From Kiloniellales bacterium (GTDB taxonomy: Bacteria > Pseudomonadota > Alphaproteobacteria > Kiloniellales > JAKSDN01), in the NCBI GenBank assembly GCA_028280455.1, contig JANQLT010000073.1, positions 1 to 37,992 of the forward strand: DNA of 37,992 bases, in the 5' to 3' direction. Below the pieces are notes generated by a model. The model had not been told where the DNA came from. It saw only the letters and a list, made by a program, of their open reading frames with translations, and ran no database searches. Shown here piece after piece: positions 22,977-32,133 of the stretch (positions are counted from its first letter, which is position 1; each line of letters begins with the position of its first letter). Made by a program: the position numbers and the translations under genes.

Positions 22977-23252
22977 GCTCTCCTCCCAAATTGTTCTCTT
23001 CTGACTATCGGCCGTCGTGGCAATGGGCTCGGCTTAGCCTAGCGTGGGTAGTCTAGGCGCCGCCCGGTGGTAGTGGCTAGAGGGCAAGGGTCATCGCGCA
23101 GGCATGGATGCTTGGCGCGATCCTCTCTCGGTGTTTCGGCGGTTCTTTGTGGAGCAGATCAAGCGGTCGATGCATTGACTCCGGATTGTGCTGATATCAC
23201 CATAATTCCCCTCAAAATCGTCGGACAAGAACCGTTCTGAAGAAGCAAGGCC

Positions 23253-23444
23253 ATGCCTGTTCTGACAGCGGCCGCTTTCGCGGCGTTCCTGATGCTGGGA
23301 AGCCAGCACGCCACGCCCGTGTCGCTCTGGGCGCCAAGCTTGGAATCCGAAACCGTCGAGCACGGCGGCGGATGTCGGAAGAGCTCACCGCCAGGCCAGT
23401 GCTGCCACAAGAACCACAAGACCGGCGAAGTGCACTGCCACTAG
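23253..23444 (+). CDS. Small secreted Cys/His-rich protein
   Basis: A 63-residue protein with a hydrophobic N-terminus (MPVLTAAAFAAFLMLGSQHA) that looks like a signal peptide. A compact tail follows, GGCRKSSPPGQCCHKNHKTG then EVHCH. The four Cys and clustered His at the C-terminus could bind a metal or form disulfides; the G-x-x-HCH ending is seen in some small secreted proteins of unknown function. AAGG lies just before the ATG. TTGACT at about 23177 may be part of its promoter, but I see no good -10 box. I cannot assign a role. Confidence 0.62.
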   Translation: MPVLTAAAFAAFLMLGSQHATPVSLWAPSLESETVEHGGGCRKSSPPGQCCHKNHKTGEVHCH

Positions 23445-23522
23445 CGCGACCCGAGCCATGAGTCCGTTCACGCCCGAGGCCTATTGATTGGATGGCGCGT
23501 GCGAGCCGCTAGGTCGCAATAC

Positions 23523-24611
<1,089 letters not shown>

Positions 24612-24616
24612 GGGAT

Positions 24617-25474
24617 CTACTTCTCCGTCTCCACCAGTCCCTTGACGAAGAGCTTCTGCATGGCGACCACCACCAGGATCGGCGGGATCATGGCCAGCAT
24701 GGTGGTGGCCATGACGATCTGCCATTCGGCCTGATCGTCGCCCACCTCGAGCATGCGGTTGATGCCGATGACGATGGTCAGCAGGGACTGGTCGGTGGTG
24801 ATCAGCAGCGGCCAGAGGTACTGGTTCCAGCCGTAGATGAAGAGGATGACGAAGAGCGCCGCGATGTTGGTGCGCGACAGCGGCAGCAGCACGTCCCAGA
24901 AGAAGCGCAGGGGCCCCGCGCCGTCGATCCGCGCCGCCTCGGTCAGCTCGTCGGGTACGGCCAGGAAGACCTGCCGGAACATGAAGGTGGCGGTGGCCGA
25001 GGCGATCAGCGGGATGGTCAGACCGGCGTAGGAGTCGAGCATGCCGAGGTCGGCGACCACCTGGTAGGTCGGCAGGATGCGGACCTCGACCGGCAGCATC
25101 AGCGTGAAGAAGATCAGCCAGAAGGCCGCCATGCGGAAGGGGAAGCGGAAGTAGACGATGGCGAAGGCGGCGATGATCGAGATGGCGATCTTGCCGAAGG
25201 CGATCCCGAGGGCCATGACCAGGCTGTTCAGCATCATGCGCCCGGCGCCGATCGACTGAGTGCCGGCGCCTTCGCCCAGGCCCTCGGCGAGGGCTTGCAG
25301 GTAGTTGGCGACGAGCTCGCCGCCGGGCAGCACCGGCATGGGCGACTGCACGACGTCCTGCAGGCTGTGGGTCGAGGCGACGAAGGTGACGTAGATCGGG
25401 AAGGCGACGACGGCGACGCCCAGCAGCAGGATGCCGTGGGTCAGCCAGATCAGCCAGCGCCGGCTCTCGACCAT
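24617..25474 (-). CDS. ugpE: sn-Glycerol-3-phosphate ABC transporter permease UgpE
   Basis: A 285-residue inner-membrane permease with six predicted helices. The cytoplasmic EAA loop, [20 protein letters not shown], which docks on the ATPase, is intact. The N-terminal helix, [20 protein letters not shown], and the C-terminal [10 protein letters not shown] match UgpE-type permeases. It pairs with UgpA and lies 34 nt after that gene and 5 nt before ugpC. Confidence 0.93.
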   Translation of the reverse strand: MVESRRWLIWLTHGILLLGVAVVAFPIYVTFVASTHSLQDVVQSPMPVLPGGELVANYLQALAEGLGEGAGTQSIGAGRMMLNSLVMALGIAFGKIAISIIAAFAIVYFRFPFRMAAFWLIFFTLMLPVEVRILPTYQVVADLGMLDSYAGLTIPLIASATATFMFRQVFLAVPDELTEAARIDGAGPLRFFWDVLLPLSRTNIAALFVILFIYGWNQYLWPLLITTDQSLLTIVIGINRMLEVGDDQAEWQIVMATTMLAMIPPILVVVAMQKLFVKGLVETEK

Positions 25475-25508
25475 CAGCGTCCCCCGACCCCGTGACGCGC
25501 GCCGGCCA

Positions 25509-26390
25509 TCAGTAGTGCACCTTGCGCTCGATGTAGCGGAACTGGATCACCGTCAGGGTGATGACGATGCCCATCAGCACCACCGACTGCGCCGCCGAGC
25601 CGCCCAGGTCGAGGCCGATGAAGCCGTCGTTGAAGACCTTGTAGACCAGGATGTTGGTCGCCCCCGCCGGGCCGCCGCTGGTCACCGCGTGGATGATGCC
25701 GAAGGTGTCGAAGAAGGCGTAGACGACGTTGATCACCAGCAGGAAGAAGGTGGTCGGCGTCAGCAGCGGGAAGACCACGGTCCAGAAGCGGCGCATCGGC
25801 CCGGCGCCGTCGATCGCCGCGGCCTCGATCAGCGACCTCGGGATCGCCTGCATGCCGGCCAGGAAGAACAGGAAGTTGTAGGGGAGCTGCTTCCAGGCGG
25901 CGGCGATCACCACCAGGGCCATGGCCTGGTCGCCGTTGACGTGGTGGTTCCAGTCGAGCCCGATGCCGCGCATCAGGTAGGGCAGCACGCCGAGCGTCGG
26001 GTTGAAGAGCAGCAGCCAGAGCACGCCGGCGACCGCCGGCGCGATGGCGTAGGGCCAGATCAGCAGGGTGCGATAGACGAGGGCGCCATTGATCACACGA
26101 TCGGCCTGCACCGCCAGGTAGAGCGCGCCGGACAATGCCAGGGCCGCGACGGAGACGCTGAAGACCGCGGTGATCCAGAGCGATTCGAGATAGAGCGGGT
26201 CCTCGAAGAGCACGACGAAGTTGTCGAACCAGACGAACTCGCTGGACAGGCCGAAGGCGTCCTCGACCATCAGCGACTGCTTCATGGCCTGCATCGCCGG
26301 CCAGATGAAGAACACCAGCGTGATGACGATCTGCGGCGCCAGCAGCAGATAGGGCAGGACCGGGTGCTTGAAGACGACGCGCTTTTCCAT
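25509..26390 (-). CDS. ugpA: sn-Glycerol-3-phosphate ABC transporter permease UgpA
   Basis: A 293-residue permease with six predicted helices. The EAA motif is [20 protein letters not shown]. The start at 26390 ([20 protein letters not shown]) gives the usual UgpA length. An upstream in-frame start at 26444 would add 18 residues that lie in the repeat-containing gap. A gap of about 240 bp with two palindrome groups separates it from ugpB, suggesting differential expression within the operon. Confidence 0.93.
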   Translation of the reverse strand: MEKRVVFKHPVLPYLLLAPQIVITLVFFIWPAMQAMKQSLMVEDAFGLSSEFVWFDNFVVLFEDPLYLESLWITAVFSVSVAALALSGALYLAVQADRVINGALVYRTLLIWPYAIAPAVAGVLWLLLFNPTLGVLPYLMRGIGLDWNHHVNGDQAMALVVIAAAWKQLPYNFLFFLAGMQAIPRSLIEAAAIDGAGPMRRFWTVVFPLLTPTTFFLLVINVVYAFFDTFGIIHAVTSGGPAGATNILVYKVFNDGFIGLDLGGSAAQSVVLMGIVITLTVIQFRYIERKVHY

Positions 26391-26441
26391 GGCGTGATGC
26401 CAGCCGGTGCCCCCTCTTTGCCGGGCTAGCGATGCCAGACG

Positions 26442-26534
26442 CATCCTCGCGCTTCGACAGGCTCAGCGTGAGGATGCTTGAGCTTGGCTTTGCCGGTTGC
26501 CGCGTTTCCTCACCCTGAGCTTGGCGAAGGGTGA
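26442..26534. repeat. Two inverted copies of a CTTCGACAGGCTCAG-type repeat (family D)
   Basis: The first copy is a hairpin with arms CATCCTC and GAGGATG (26442-26476) around CTTCGACAGGCTCAG. The second, inverted, has arms TCACCC and GGGTGA (26510-26534) around TGAGCTTGGCGAA. Both are versions of one short motif, a common type of alphaproteobacterial intergenic repeat. They lie between ugpB and ugpA. Confidence 0.75.
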
Positions 26535-26575
26535 TAAGGCCGTCGTTCGCCGGCTGTCGCTGCTAGGCCCGAGCC

Positions 26576-26611
26576 GGTGAGCCCTGCATCCGATAGGACG
26601 CAAGGCTCACC
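26576..26611 (-). terminator. Hairpin after ugpB (partial terminator or mRNA-stabilising structure)
   Basis: GGTGAGCC and GGCTCACC form an 8-bp stem with a 20-nt loop, 17 nt after the ugpB stop and before ugpA. There is no U-run. Such hairpins behind binding-protein genes commonly stabilise the upstream mRNA and lower expression of the permease genes. Confidence 0.5.
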
Positions 26612-26628
26612 GCTTTCCCCGTCAAGAG

Positions 26629-27954
26629 CTAGTTGTTCGCCTTTTCGAAGCGCCGCAGCAGCTTGTTACCGCGCTCCACGGCGGTGTCGAGGGCTTCCTG
26701 GGCCGACTTGTCGCCGCCCCAGACCGCCTCGAGCTCCTCGTTGAAGATGTCGCGGATCTGCACGAAGTTGCCGAAGCGCAGGCCGCGGGAGTTCTCGGTC
26801 GGCGGGTTCAGGGTCATCTGCTTGAGGGCCGTCTCGGTGCCGGGGTTGGCGTCGTAGAAGCCCTGCTTCTTGGTCAGCTCGTAGGCCGCCAAGGTGATCG
26901 GCAGATAGCCGGTGCCCTGGTGCCACTCGGCCTGCACCTCGGCCGAGGAGAGATACGTGAAGAACTGGGCCACGCCCTTGTAGTCGTTCTCGTTGTGGCC
27001 GGTGAAGACCCAGAGGGTGGCGCCGCCGATGATGGTATTCTGCGGCGCGCCGGAGACGTCCGGCCAGTAGGGCAGCATGCCGGTGCCGAAGTCGAAGCCG
27101 GCGGTCTTCTTGATGCCCGCGTAGCCGGCCGAGGACTGCGTGTACATCACGCACTCGCCCTGGGTGAAGAGCGCCTGGCTGTCGCCGCGCCGGCCGCCGT
27201 ACTTGAAGACGTTGTCCTTGGACCAGTCGGCCAGGGCCTGGATGTGCTTCACGTGCGCCGGGCCGTTGACCTGGAACGCGGTGTCGAGGCCCTTGAAGCC
27301 GTTGGCCTGAGTGCCGATCGGCACGTTGTGCCAGGCCGAGAAGTTCTCGAGCTGGACCCAGGACTGCCAGGCCGTGGTCAGGCCGCAGGGATAGCCGGCG
27401 GCCTGGGTCTTCTTGACCACCTCGGCGACCTCGGGCCAGGTCTGCGGCGGGCTGTCGGGGTCGAGGCCGGCCTTCTCGAAGGCTTCCTTGTTGTAGTAGA
27501 GCACCGGCGTCGAGGAGTTGAAGGGCATGGAGAGCATGTTGCCCTCCGGGTCGGTATAGTAGCCGGTGACGGTCGGCAGGTAGGCGGCCGGATCGAAGGC
27601 CTCGCCGGACTCCTCCATCAGCTCGTAGACCGGCTTGATGGCGCCCTTGGCGGCCATCATGGTCGCGGTGCCGACCTCGAAGACCTGCAGAATGTGGGGC
27701 GGCTTGCCGGAGCGGAAGGCGGCGATGCCGGCCGTCATGTTCTCGGTATAGTTGCCCTTGTAGGTCGGCACGACCTTGAAGTCGGACTGGGTGGCGTTGA
27801 AGCCGGCGGCGATGTCGGCGACCCGCTCGCCCAAGGCGCCGCCCATGGCGTGCCACCAGTGGATCTCGGTGGCGGCCAGGGCCGGCGCCGCGCTGCCGAG
27901 GAAAACGGCCGTCGTCAGGGCGGCCCGGAGCGCCTGTCTCGAAGTGAGCTGCAT
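26629..27954 (-). CDS. ugpB: sn-Glycerol-3-phosphate-binding periplasmic protein UgpB
   Basis: A 441-residue solute-binding protein. The signal peptide is about 1-28, ending PALA, followed by ATEIHWWHAMGGALGERV, the typical UgpB N-terminus. VPTYKGNYTENMTAG, YYNKEAFEKAGLDP and IIGGATLWVFTGH are family blocks. It captures sn-glycerol-3-phosphate and related phosphodiesters in the periplasm for UgpAEC. The ATG has GGGAGAG eight bases upstream. A Pho box lies 83 nt upstream, so the operon should be induced by phosphate limitation through PhoB. First gene of the unit. Confidence 0.95.
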   Translation of the reverse strand: MQLTSRQALRAALTTAVFLGSAAPALAATEIHWWHAMGGALGERVADIAAGFNATQSDFKVVPTYKGNYTENMTAGIAAFRSGKPPHILQVFEVGTATMMAAKGAIKPVYELMEESGEAFDPAAYLPTVTGYYTDPEGNMLSMPFNSSTPVLYYNKEAFEKAGLDPDSPPQTWPEVAEVVKKTQAAGYPCGLTTAWQSWVQLENFSAWHNVPIGTQANGFKGLDTAFQVNGPAHVKHIQALADWSKDNVFKYGGRRGDSQALFTQGECVMYTQSSAGYAGIKKTAGFDFGTGMLPYWPDVSGAPQNTIIGGATLWVFTGHNENDYKGVAQFFTYLSSAEVQAEWHQGTGYLPITLAAYELTKKQGFYDANPGTETALKQMTLNPPTENSRGLRFGNFVQIRDIFNEELEAVWGGDKSAQEALDTAVERGNKLLRRFEKANN

Positions 27955-28036
27955 GTCTCGCTCTCCCTAGGGTTTCTTTGACCGGATGGCGGTCGCCCCG
28001 CCTGTGAAAGGGCGGCCTGCCGGGGGTCTTATGGCG

Positions 28037-28058
28037 TTTATGTTACAGTTATGTGACG
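28037..28058 (-). promoter_or_regulatory. Pho box (PhoB site) of the ugp operon
   Basis: On the minus strand CGTCACATAAC is followed at once by TGTAACATAAA. These two 11-bp direct repeats match the PhoB consensus (CTGTCAT-type half-sites with 11-bp spacing). CATAAG a few bases downstream could serve as the -10 box. The placement, about 80 nt before the ugpB start, is right for activation of ugp under phosphate starvation. Confidence 0.75.
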
Positions 28059-28208
28059 GAGATCGCTAGATTCAGGGAAATCTCCGGTTCCCGTCCCTTT
28101 CGGGCCCCGTCAGGGCCTTCGCCGATGCGCGCAACATTCGGATAGAGGTCGTCCGGCCCGACCGCTAGATCCTTATGCTAGAAGCGAACGCAGCGAGGAG
28201 CCGAGACC

Positions 28209-29132
28209 ATGGAAGCCCTAGTCAGCGACGCCGCCGTGGCGGAGGAGATCGCCCCCATGCCGATACCGGCCAAGACCCGCAAGCGCGCCAAGGCGCGGCC
28301 CAGCCGCCGGCAACTGGCGCTGGTCGAGCGGGTCTGTGGAATGATCGACGAGCAGGAGGGCGAGCCGGTGACCCTCGCCGCGCTGGCCGAGGCCGTCGAG
28401 CTGAGCCCCTGGTACCTGCAGCGCATCTTCAAGAAGTGCATGGGGGTCTCGCCGCGCGACTACGCCGACGCGCGGCGCAGCGCCAGCTTCCGCGAGCGCC
28501 TGCGCAACGGCGAATCGATCGCCGGCGCCACCTACGGCTCCGGCTACGGCTCCTCGAGCCGGGTCTACGAGCGCTCCAACCTGCAGCTCGGCATGACCCC
28601 GGCCTCCTACGCCAAGGGCGGCAAGGGCGCCCACATAACCTACGCCATCGTCGATTCGCCCCTCGGCCGCCTGCTGGTGGCGGCGACGGCCAAGGGCATC
28701 TGCTTCGTCAGCCTGGCCGAGAGCGACGAGGCGCTGGAGGCGAACCTCCGCCGGGAGTACCCGCGCGCCGAGGCCATCGTCCGCAACGACGCGGCGATCG
28801 CGCCCTCGGTGCAGGCGATCCTCGCCTACCTGGCCGGCGAATGTCCGGACATCGCCCTGCCGCTCGACATCCGGGCCACGGCCTTTCAGCGCCGGGTCTG
28901 GCAGGAGCTGCGGGCGATCCCGGCCGGCGAGACCCGCAGCTACGCGGAGATCGCCGCGGCCATGGGCGAGCCCAAGGCGCAGCGCGCCGTCGGCCAGGCC
29001 TGCGCCAACAACCCGGTCGCCCTGGTCGTCCCCTGTCATCGCGCGCTCCGCGCCGACGACGGCCTCGGGGGCTACCGGTGGGGCACCCAGCGCAAGGACC
29101 GTCTCCTCAACCAGGAAGCCGAGCTCGCCTAG
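28209..29132 (+). CDS. Ada-like protein: AraC-type DNA-binding domain plus O6-methylguanine-DNA methyltransferase
   Basis: A 307-residue protein. A basic N-terminal stretch of about 35 residues leads to an AraC-type helix-turn-helix domain (about 37-135: TLAALAEAVELSPWYLQRIF, then MGVSPRDYADARR). The C-terminal alkyltransferase domain (about 143-303) has AFQRRVWQELRAIPAGET, YAEIA and the active-site PCHR with acceptor Cys C276. It lacks the N-terminal zinc domain that repairs methylphosphotriesters in full-length Ada. It should repair O6-alkylguanine, and may also regulate, but not by the classic phosphotriester switch. The ATG is preceded by GAGGAG. It is divergent from ugp, with a strong hairpin after it. 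Confidence 0.88.
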   Translation: MEALVSDAAVAEEIAPMPIPAKTRKRAKARPSRRQLALVERVCGMIDEQEGEPVTLAALAEAVELSPWYLQRIFKKCMGVSPRDYADARRSASFRERLRNGESIAGATYGSGYGSSSRVYERSNLQLGMTPASYAKGGKGAHITYAIVDSPLGRLLVAATAKGICFVSLAESDEALEANLRREYPRAEAIVRNDAAIAPSVQAILAYLAGECPDIALPLDIRATAFQRRVWQELRAIPAGETRSYAEIAAAMGEPKAQRAVGQACANNPVALVVPCHRALRADDGLGGYRWGTQRKDRLLNQEAELA

Positions 29133-29179
29133 TCTGGCCTGATCCGGCCTGATCCGGCCTGACGCCGCCCGAGACGCCC

Positions 29180-29213
29180 GCGCCGGTCCCCGCCCGGCCC
29201 GGGCGCCCGGCGC
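29180..29213 (+). terminator. Strong GC hairpin after the ada-like gene
   Basis: Outer arms GCGCCGG and CCGGCGC enclose inner arms CGCCCGG and CCGGGCG, making a very stable hairpin 47 nt after the stop codon. A short CTCTTT follows. Just before it (about 29137-29164) is a tandem of GATCCGGCCT units. Confidence 0.45.
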
Positions 29214-29290
29214 GGACGGCTCTTTCGACCGCGAGTCCCTACCACCGCAGGGATATTGCCAAGACGCCCGCTTTCGCGTTCTTGGGCGGC

Positions 29291-30511
29291 ATGTTCAAAC
29301 CGGCCCGGACCCTGCCGCTCGGCGAGTTCATCGTCCTGCTGGCCTTCATGATCTCCATCGTCGCGATGGCGACCGACGTCATGCTGCCCGCCCTCTCGAT
29401 GATCGGGGACGATCTCAGGGTCGACGATCCGAACGACGCCCAGTTGGTGGTGACGTCGCTGTTTCTGGGCTTCTCCGTCGGACAGCTCATCGTCGGGCCG
29501 CTCTCCGACACCTACGGCCGGCGGCCGGTGATCTTCGCCGGCTATGCCGTCTTCATCGCCGGCTGTCTGCTGTCGATCGTCGCGACGGATCTGACCGTCA
29601 TGCTGATCGGCCGGGTCCTGCAGGGGGTCGGTGCGGCGGCGCCGCGCGTCGTCTGCATCTCCCTCGTGCGCGACGGCTACGCGGGACGCGCCATGGCCCG
29701 GATCATGTCGGTCATCATGTCGGTCTTCATTCTGGTGCCGGCCCTCGCGCCCTCGATCGGCCAGGGCGTGATCTTCTTCCTGCCCTGGCAATACACCTTC
29801 GTCGTCCTGCTGGTCATGGCCGTCGCCGCCGCCCTCTGGTTCGGCTTTCGCCAACCGGAGACCCTGGCGCCCGAGAATCGCCGCGCCCTGACCGCTGGGA
29901 GCCTGGTCGCGGGCTGCATCGAGGTCCTGTCGATCCGCGTCGTGCTCGGCTACACGCTGTCGATGGGCTTCATCTTCGGCGCCTTCCTGTCCTACCTGGG
30001 CGCGGCCCGCCAGATCTTCCAGGACGCGCTGAACGTCGGGGACCTCTTCGCTATCTACTTCGGGGTGGCGGCGTTGGCGCTCGGTGCCGCCTCTCTCTTG
30101 AACTCGATGCTGGTCATGCGCTGGGGCATGCGCCTTCTGACCCACGCGGCGCTCGTCGGCCTGATCCTCTTGAGCGGCGTCTTCCTCGCCCTGTTCCAGG
30201 TGCTCGGCGGGCAGCCCTCCATCGCGCTGTTCCTGGCTTGGCAGCTCTCCGCCTTCTTCTGCGTCGGTCTGCTGTTCGGCAACCTAAACGCCCTGGCGAT
30301 GGAGCCCTTGGGGCACATAGCGGGCCTGGGCGCCGCCCTGGTCGGGGCGATCTCCACGCTCATCTCGCTGCCCTTCGGCTGGCTGATCGGCCAGATGTAC
30401 GACGGCACGGTCCTGCCCCTGGTCGGCGGCTTCTGCGCGCTCGGGCTGGCGGCCTTGGTGGCCGCCGCCTGGACCGAGCGCATGAAGCTGTTCCGCGCGG
30501 CAGCTCGTTGA
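29291..30511 (+). CDS. Bcr/CflA-type MFS drug-resistance transporter
   Basis: A 406-residue, 12-helix major facilitator. The cytoplasmic loop between helices 2 and 3 has GPLSDTYGRRPVIFAGY, the MFS signature (G-x-x-S-D-x-x-G-R-R). The N-terminal helix, MATDVMLPALSMIGDDL, matches the Bcr/CflA subgroup, usually proton-driven efflux pumps for drugs or small metabolites; the substrate is unknown. I use the ATG at 29291; a TTG three codons upstream is an alternative. The Shine-Dalgarno is weak. It follows the ada-like gene, with a terminator-like hairpin between them. Confidence 0.88.
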   Translation: MFKPARTLPLGEFIVLLAFMISIVAMATDVMLPALSMIGDDLRVDDPNDAQLVVTSLFLGFSVGQLIVGPLSDTYGRRPVIFAGYAVFIAGCLLSIVATDLTVMLIGRVLQGVGAAAPRVVCISLVRDGYAGRAMARIMSVIMSVFILVPALAPSIGQGVIFFLPWQYTFVVLLVMAVAAALWFGFRQPETLAPENRRALTAGSLVAGCIEVLSIRVVLGYTLSMGFIFGAFLSYLGAARQIFQDALNVGDLFAIYFGVAALALGAASLLNSMLVMRWGMRLLTHAALVGLILLSGVFLALFQVLGGQPSIALFLAWQLSAFFCVGLLFGNLNALAMEPLGHIAGLGAALVGAISTLISLPFGWLIGQMYDGTVLPLVGGFCALGLAALVAAAWTERMKLFRAAAR

Positions 30512-30670
30512 CGGCGCGCGGCTTGGACGCCGTTCGTCGAGCTCATCGTCGGTTGTGCGCTGGACACTTGGCTCGACGCCGCCCTGCCGCCGGGCTTCGA
30601 CATCACCGCGCTGCGCCAGACCGGCGGCGCTCGTCAAGCGCTTGCCCCGGCGCGAGCGGCCCGCCTATAG
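30512..30670 (+). pseudogene. Possible coding remnant between the MFS and metalloprotease genes
   Basis: Directly after the MFS stop, the same frame stays open to a TAG at 30668 and reads like real protein: PFVELIVGCALDTWLDAALP, then PGFDITALRQTGG. Third codon positions are almost all G or C, as in true genes here. There is no start codon, so it may be the tail of a deleted gene or an ancestral extension of the transporter. I do not recognise the sequence. Confidence 0.3.
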
Positions 30671-30677
30671 GACAGGG

Positions 30678-31385
30678 ATGACGCCGAACGGGAAAGCCTC
30701 CAGCATCTTGTGTCCGCAGGGGCGGGAGATTCCGCTCGACCTGCTGCACGACGCGCGCGCGCGGCGCATCACCTTGCGCCTGGAGCCGGCCGCCGGACGC
30801 TTCACCCTGGTGCTGCCGCGCGGCGCCGCTTTGGAAGAGGGGCTCGGCTTCGCGCGGCAGAAGGCCCGCTGGATGGCGCGCCAGCTCGCCGACCTGCCGC
30901 CGCGCGTGCCCTTCGCGCCCGGCGCCGTCCTGCCGCTGCTCGGCGAAGAGCACGTCATCCGGCACCTGCCCGAGGCGCGCCGTGGCACCTGGCGCGAGGC
31001 CGGCGAGATCCGGGTCTCCGGCTTTCTCGACTATCTGCCGCGCCGGGTGGCCGACTTCCTGAAGCGCGAGGCCCGCGCCGAGATCACCGAGCGGGCCCAC
31101 GACAAGGCGGCGCGCATCGAGCGTGTTATCACCGGCATGACGCTGCGCGACACGCGCAGCCGCTGGGGAAGCTGCAACAGCGAAGGCAGGCTGAACTTCT
31201 CCTGGCGGCTGATCCTGACGCCCGAGCCGGTGCTCGACTACGTGGTCGCCCACGAGGTCGCCCACCTGAAACACCTGCACCACGGCCCCCGCTTCTGGTC
31301 GCTGGTCGCCAAGCTGACCGACGACATGGACGGCGCCCGCCGCTGGCTACGCGACAACGGCAACGGCCTGCACCGCTACGGCTGA
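30678..31385 (+). CDS. YgjP-type (DUF45) zinc metalloprotease
   Basis: A 235-residue cytoplasmic protein of the M48-like YgjP/DUF45 family. The zinc site is AHEVAHLKHLHHGPRFW: H192, E193 and H196 of HExxH, and H202 as third ligand. SRWGSCNSEGRLNFSWRLIL just before it is the other family hallmark. The N-terminal half is a beta-rich domain with RRITLRLEPAAGRFTLVLP. Biological substrates are not well known. The ATG at 30678 has AGGA five bases upstream; the longer frame to 30555 encodes Arg-rich, non-conserved residues. Confidence 0.9.
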   Translation: MTPNGKASSILCPQGREIPLDLLHDARARRITLRLEPAAGRFTLVLPRGAALEEGLGFARQKARWMARQLADLPPRVPFAPGAVLPLLGEEHVIRHLPEARRGTWREAGEIRVSGFLDYLPRRVADFLKREARAEITERAHDKAARIERVITGMTLRDTRSRWGSCNSEGRLNFSWRLILTPEPVLDYVVAHEVAHLKHLHHGPRFWSLVAKLTDDMDGARRWLRDNGNGLHRYG

Positions 31386-31431
31386 CCCTTGCCTGCTCCC
31401 GCAGAGGTCGGCACTGGCCCGCTACCAGGAA

Positions 31432-31598
31432 GAAACGACCTGCCCCCTCACCCAGCTCCGGCTAAGGCTCGGCTGTGCCTCGCCAAGCCTGCGCAACCCT
31501 CTCCCCCGACGGGGGAGAGGGACGTGTAGGCTTAGCGAAGCCGAAGGCTGAGCTTAGCCGGAGCTGGGTGAGGGGGCAGTTCGTTTCGATGTCGACGG
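31432..31598. repeat. Palindromic intergenic repeat family A, copy 2 (inverted)
   Basis: A full copy. The left arm is GAAACGACCTGCCCCCTCAC and the right arm GTGAGGGGGCAGTTCGTTTC, around the central CCCTCTCCCCC/GGGGGAGAGGG hairpin (31498-31522). The right arm matches the left arm of copy 3 when reversed. It lies between convergent genes, the YgjP-type protease and the small exported protein. The rest of the gap (31386-31431 and 31599-31674) holds nothing I recognise. Confidence 0.85.
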
Positions 31599-31674
31599 CT
31601 ACAGCCACGAGCGGCGATCGCCTGAGCGCTACCAGGCGAGTGGACAGGTGCCAGTCCGTGCGAGCAGGGCACGC

Positions 31675-32046
31675 TCAGCAACTCAGCCGGGCGTCCAAGT
31701 GTCCGGCCTGCCGCGAGATCGTGCCGATCAGCCGGCACGAGGTCAGCGCCGAGCGGATCTCCTGGCGGCTGACGCCGCCGTCGCTTTGCGGCATGGATTG
31801 CACCACGCGGCTCAGGATCCCCTGTAGACGGGCTTCCAGCTCGTCGTAGCCTTTCAGATCACCCAGCGCTTCGCCGCGGCCGGCCTTGGCGGCGATCTCG
31901 TACAAGAGCTCGCTCATGAAGCGGTCGGCAGGCCGCACGCTCTGGGCCTGGGCCTGGGCGCCGGGCAGCTCGACCAGGTCGCTTATGACCACGGCCCAAA
32001 GCGCGCAGGCCGTCACGGCGTAGAAGAGGCGTTCGAAGCTTGTCAT
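31675..32046 (-). CDS. Small exported protein of unknown function
   Basis: A 123-residue protein with an N-terminal hydrophobic segment (FERLFYAVTACALWAVVI) that is a signal peptide or single anchor; a site after QAQAQS is possible. The rest is helical and polar (DRFMSELLYEIAAKAGRGEA; ARLQGILSRVVQSM), with two Cys near the C-terminus (ALTSC and RLSC). AGGAGGAG before the ATG gives strong support for the start. It lies 87 nt after the degenerate GGDEF/EAL response-regulator gene on the same strand and may be the last gene of that signalling operon. I do not recognise the family. Confidence 0.72.
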   Translation of the reverse strand: MTSFERLFYAVTACALWAVVISDLVELPGAQAQAQSVRPADRFMSELLYEIAAKAGRGEALGDLKGYDELEARLQGILSRVVQSMPQSDGGVSRQEIRSALTSCRLIGTISRQAGHLDARLSC

Positions 32047-32133
32047 GGCTCGCTCCTCCTGTCGGGAGCTCGAGCCTGGGCGATCCGGCGCGCCCTCGTC
32101 AATCGAGGCGCCAATCGGGTGCCGATCGAGCCG

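Noticed and set aside
26390..26444. Upstream start for ugpA
   Set aside because: The extra residues lie in the repeat-bearing gap and are not typical of UgpA; the ATG at 26390 gives the usual length.
30555..30677. Longer YgjP-type protease starting at 30555
   Set aside because: The extra 41 residues are Arg/Pro-rich and unlike the family; the ATG at 30678 has a Shine-Dalgarno.
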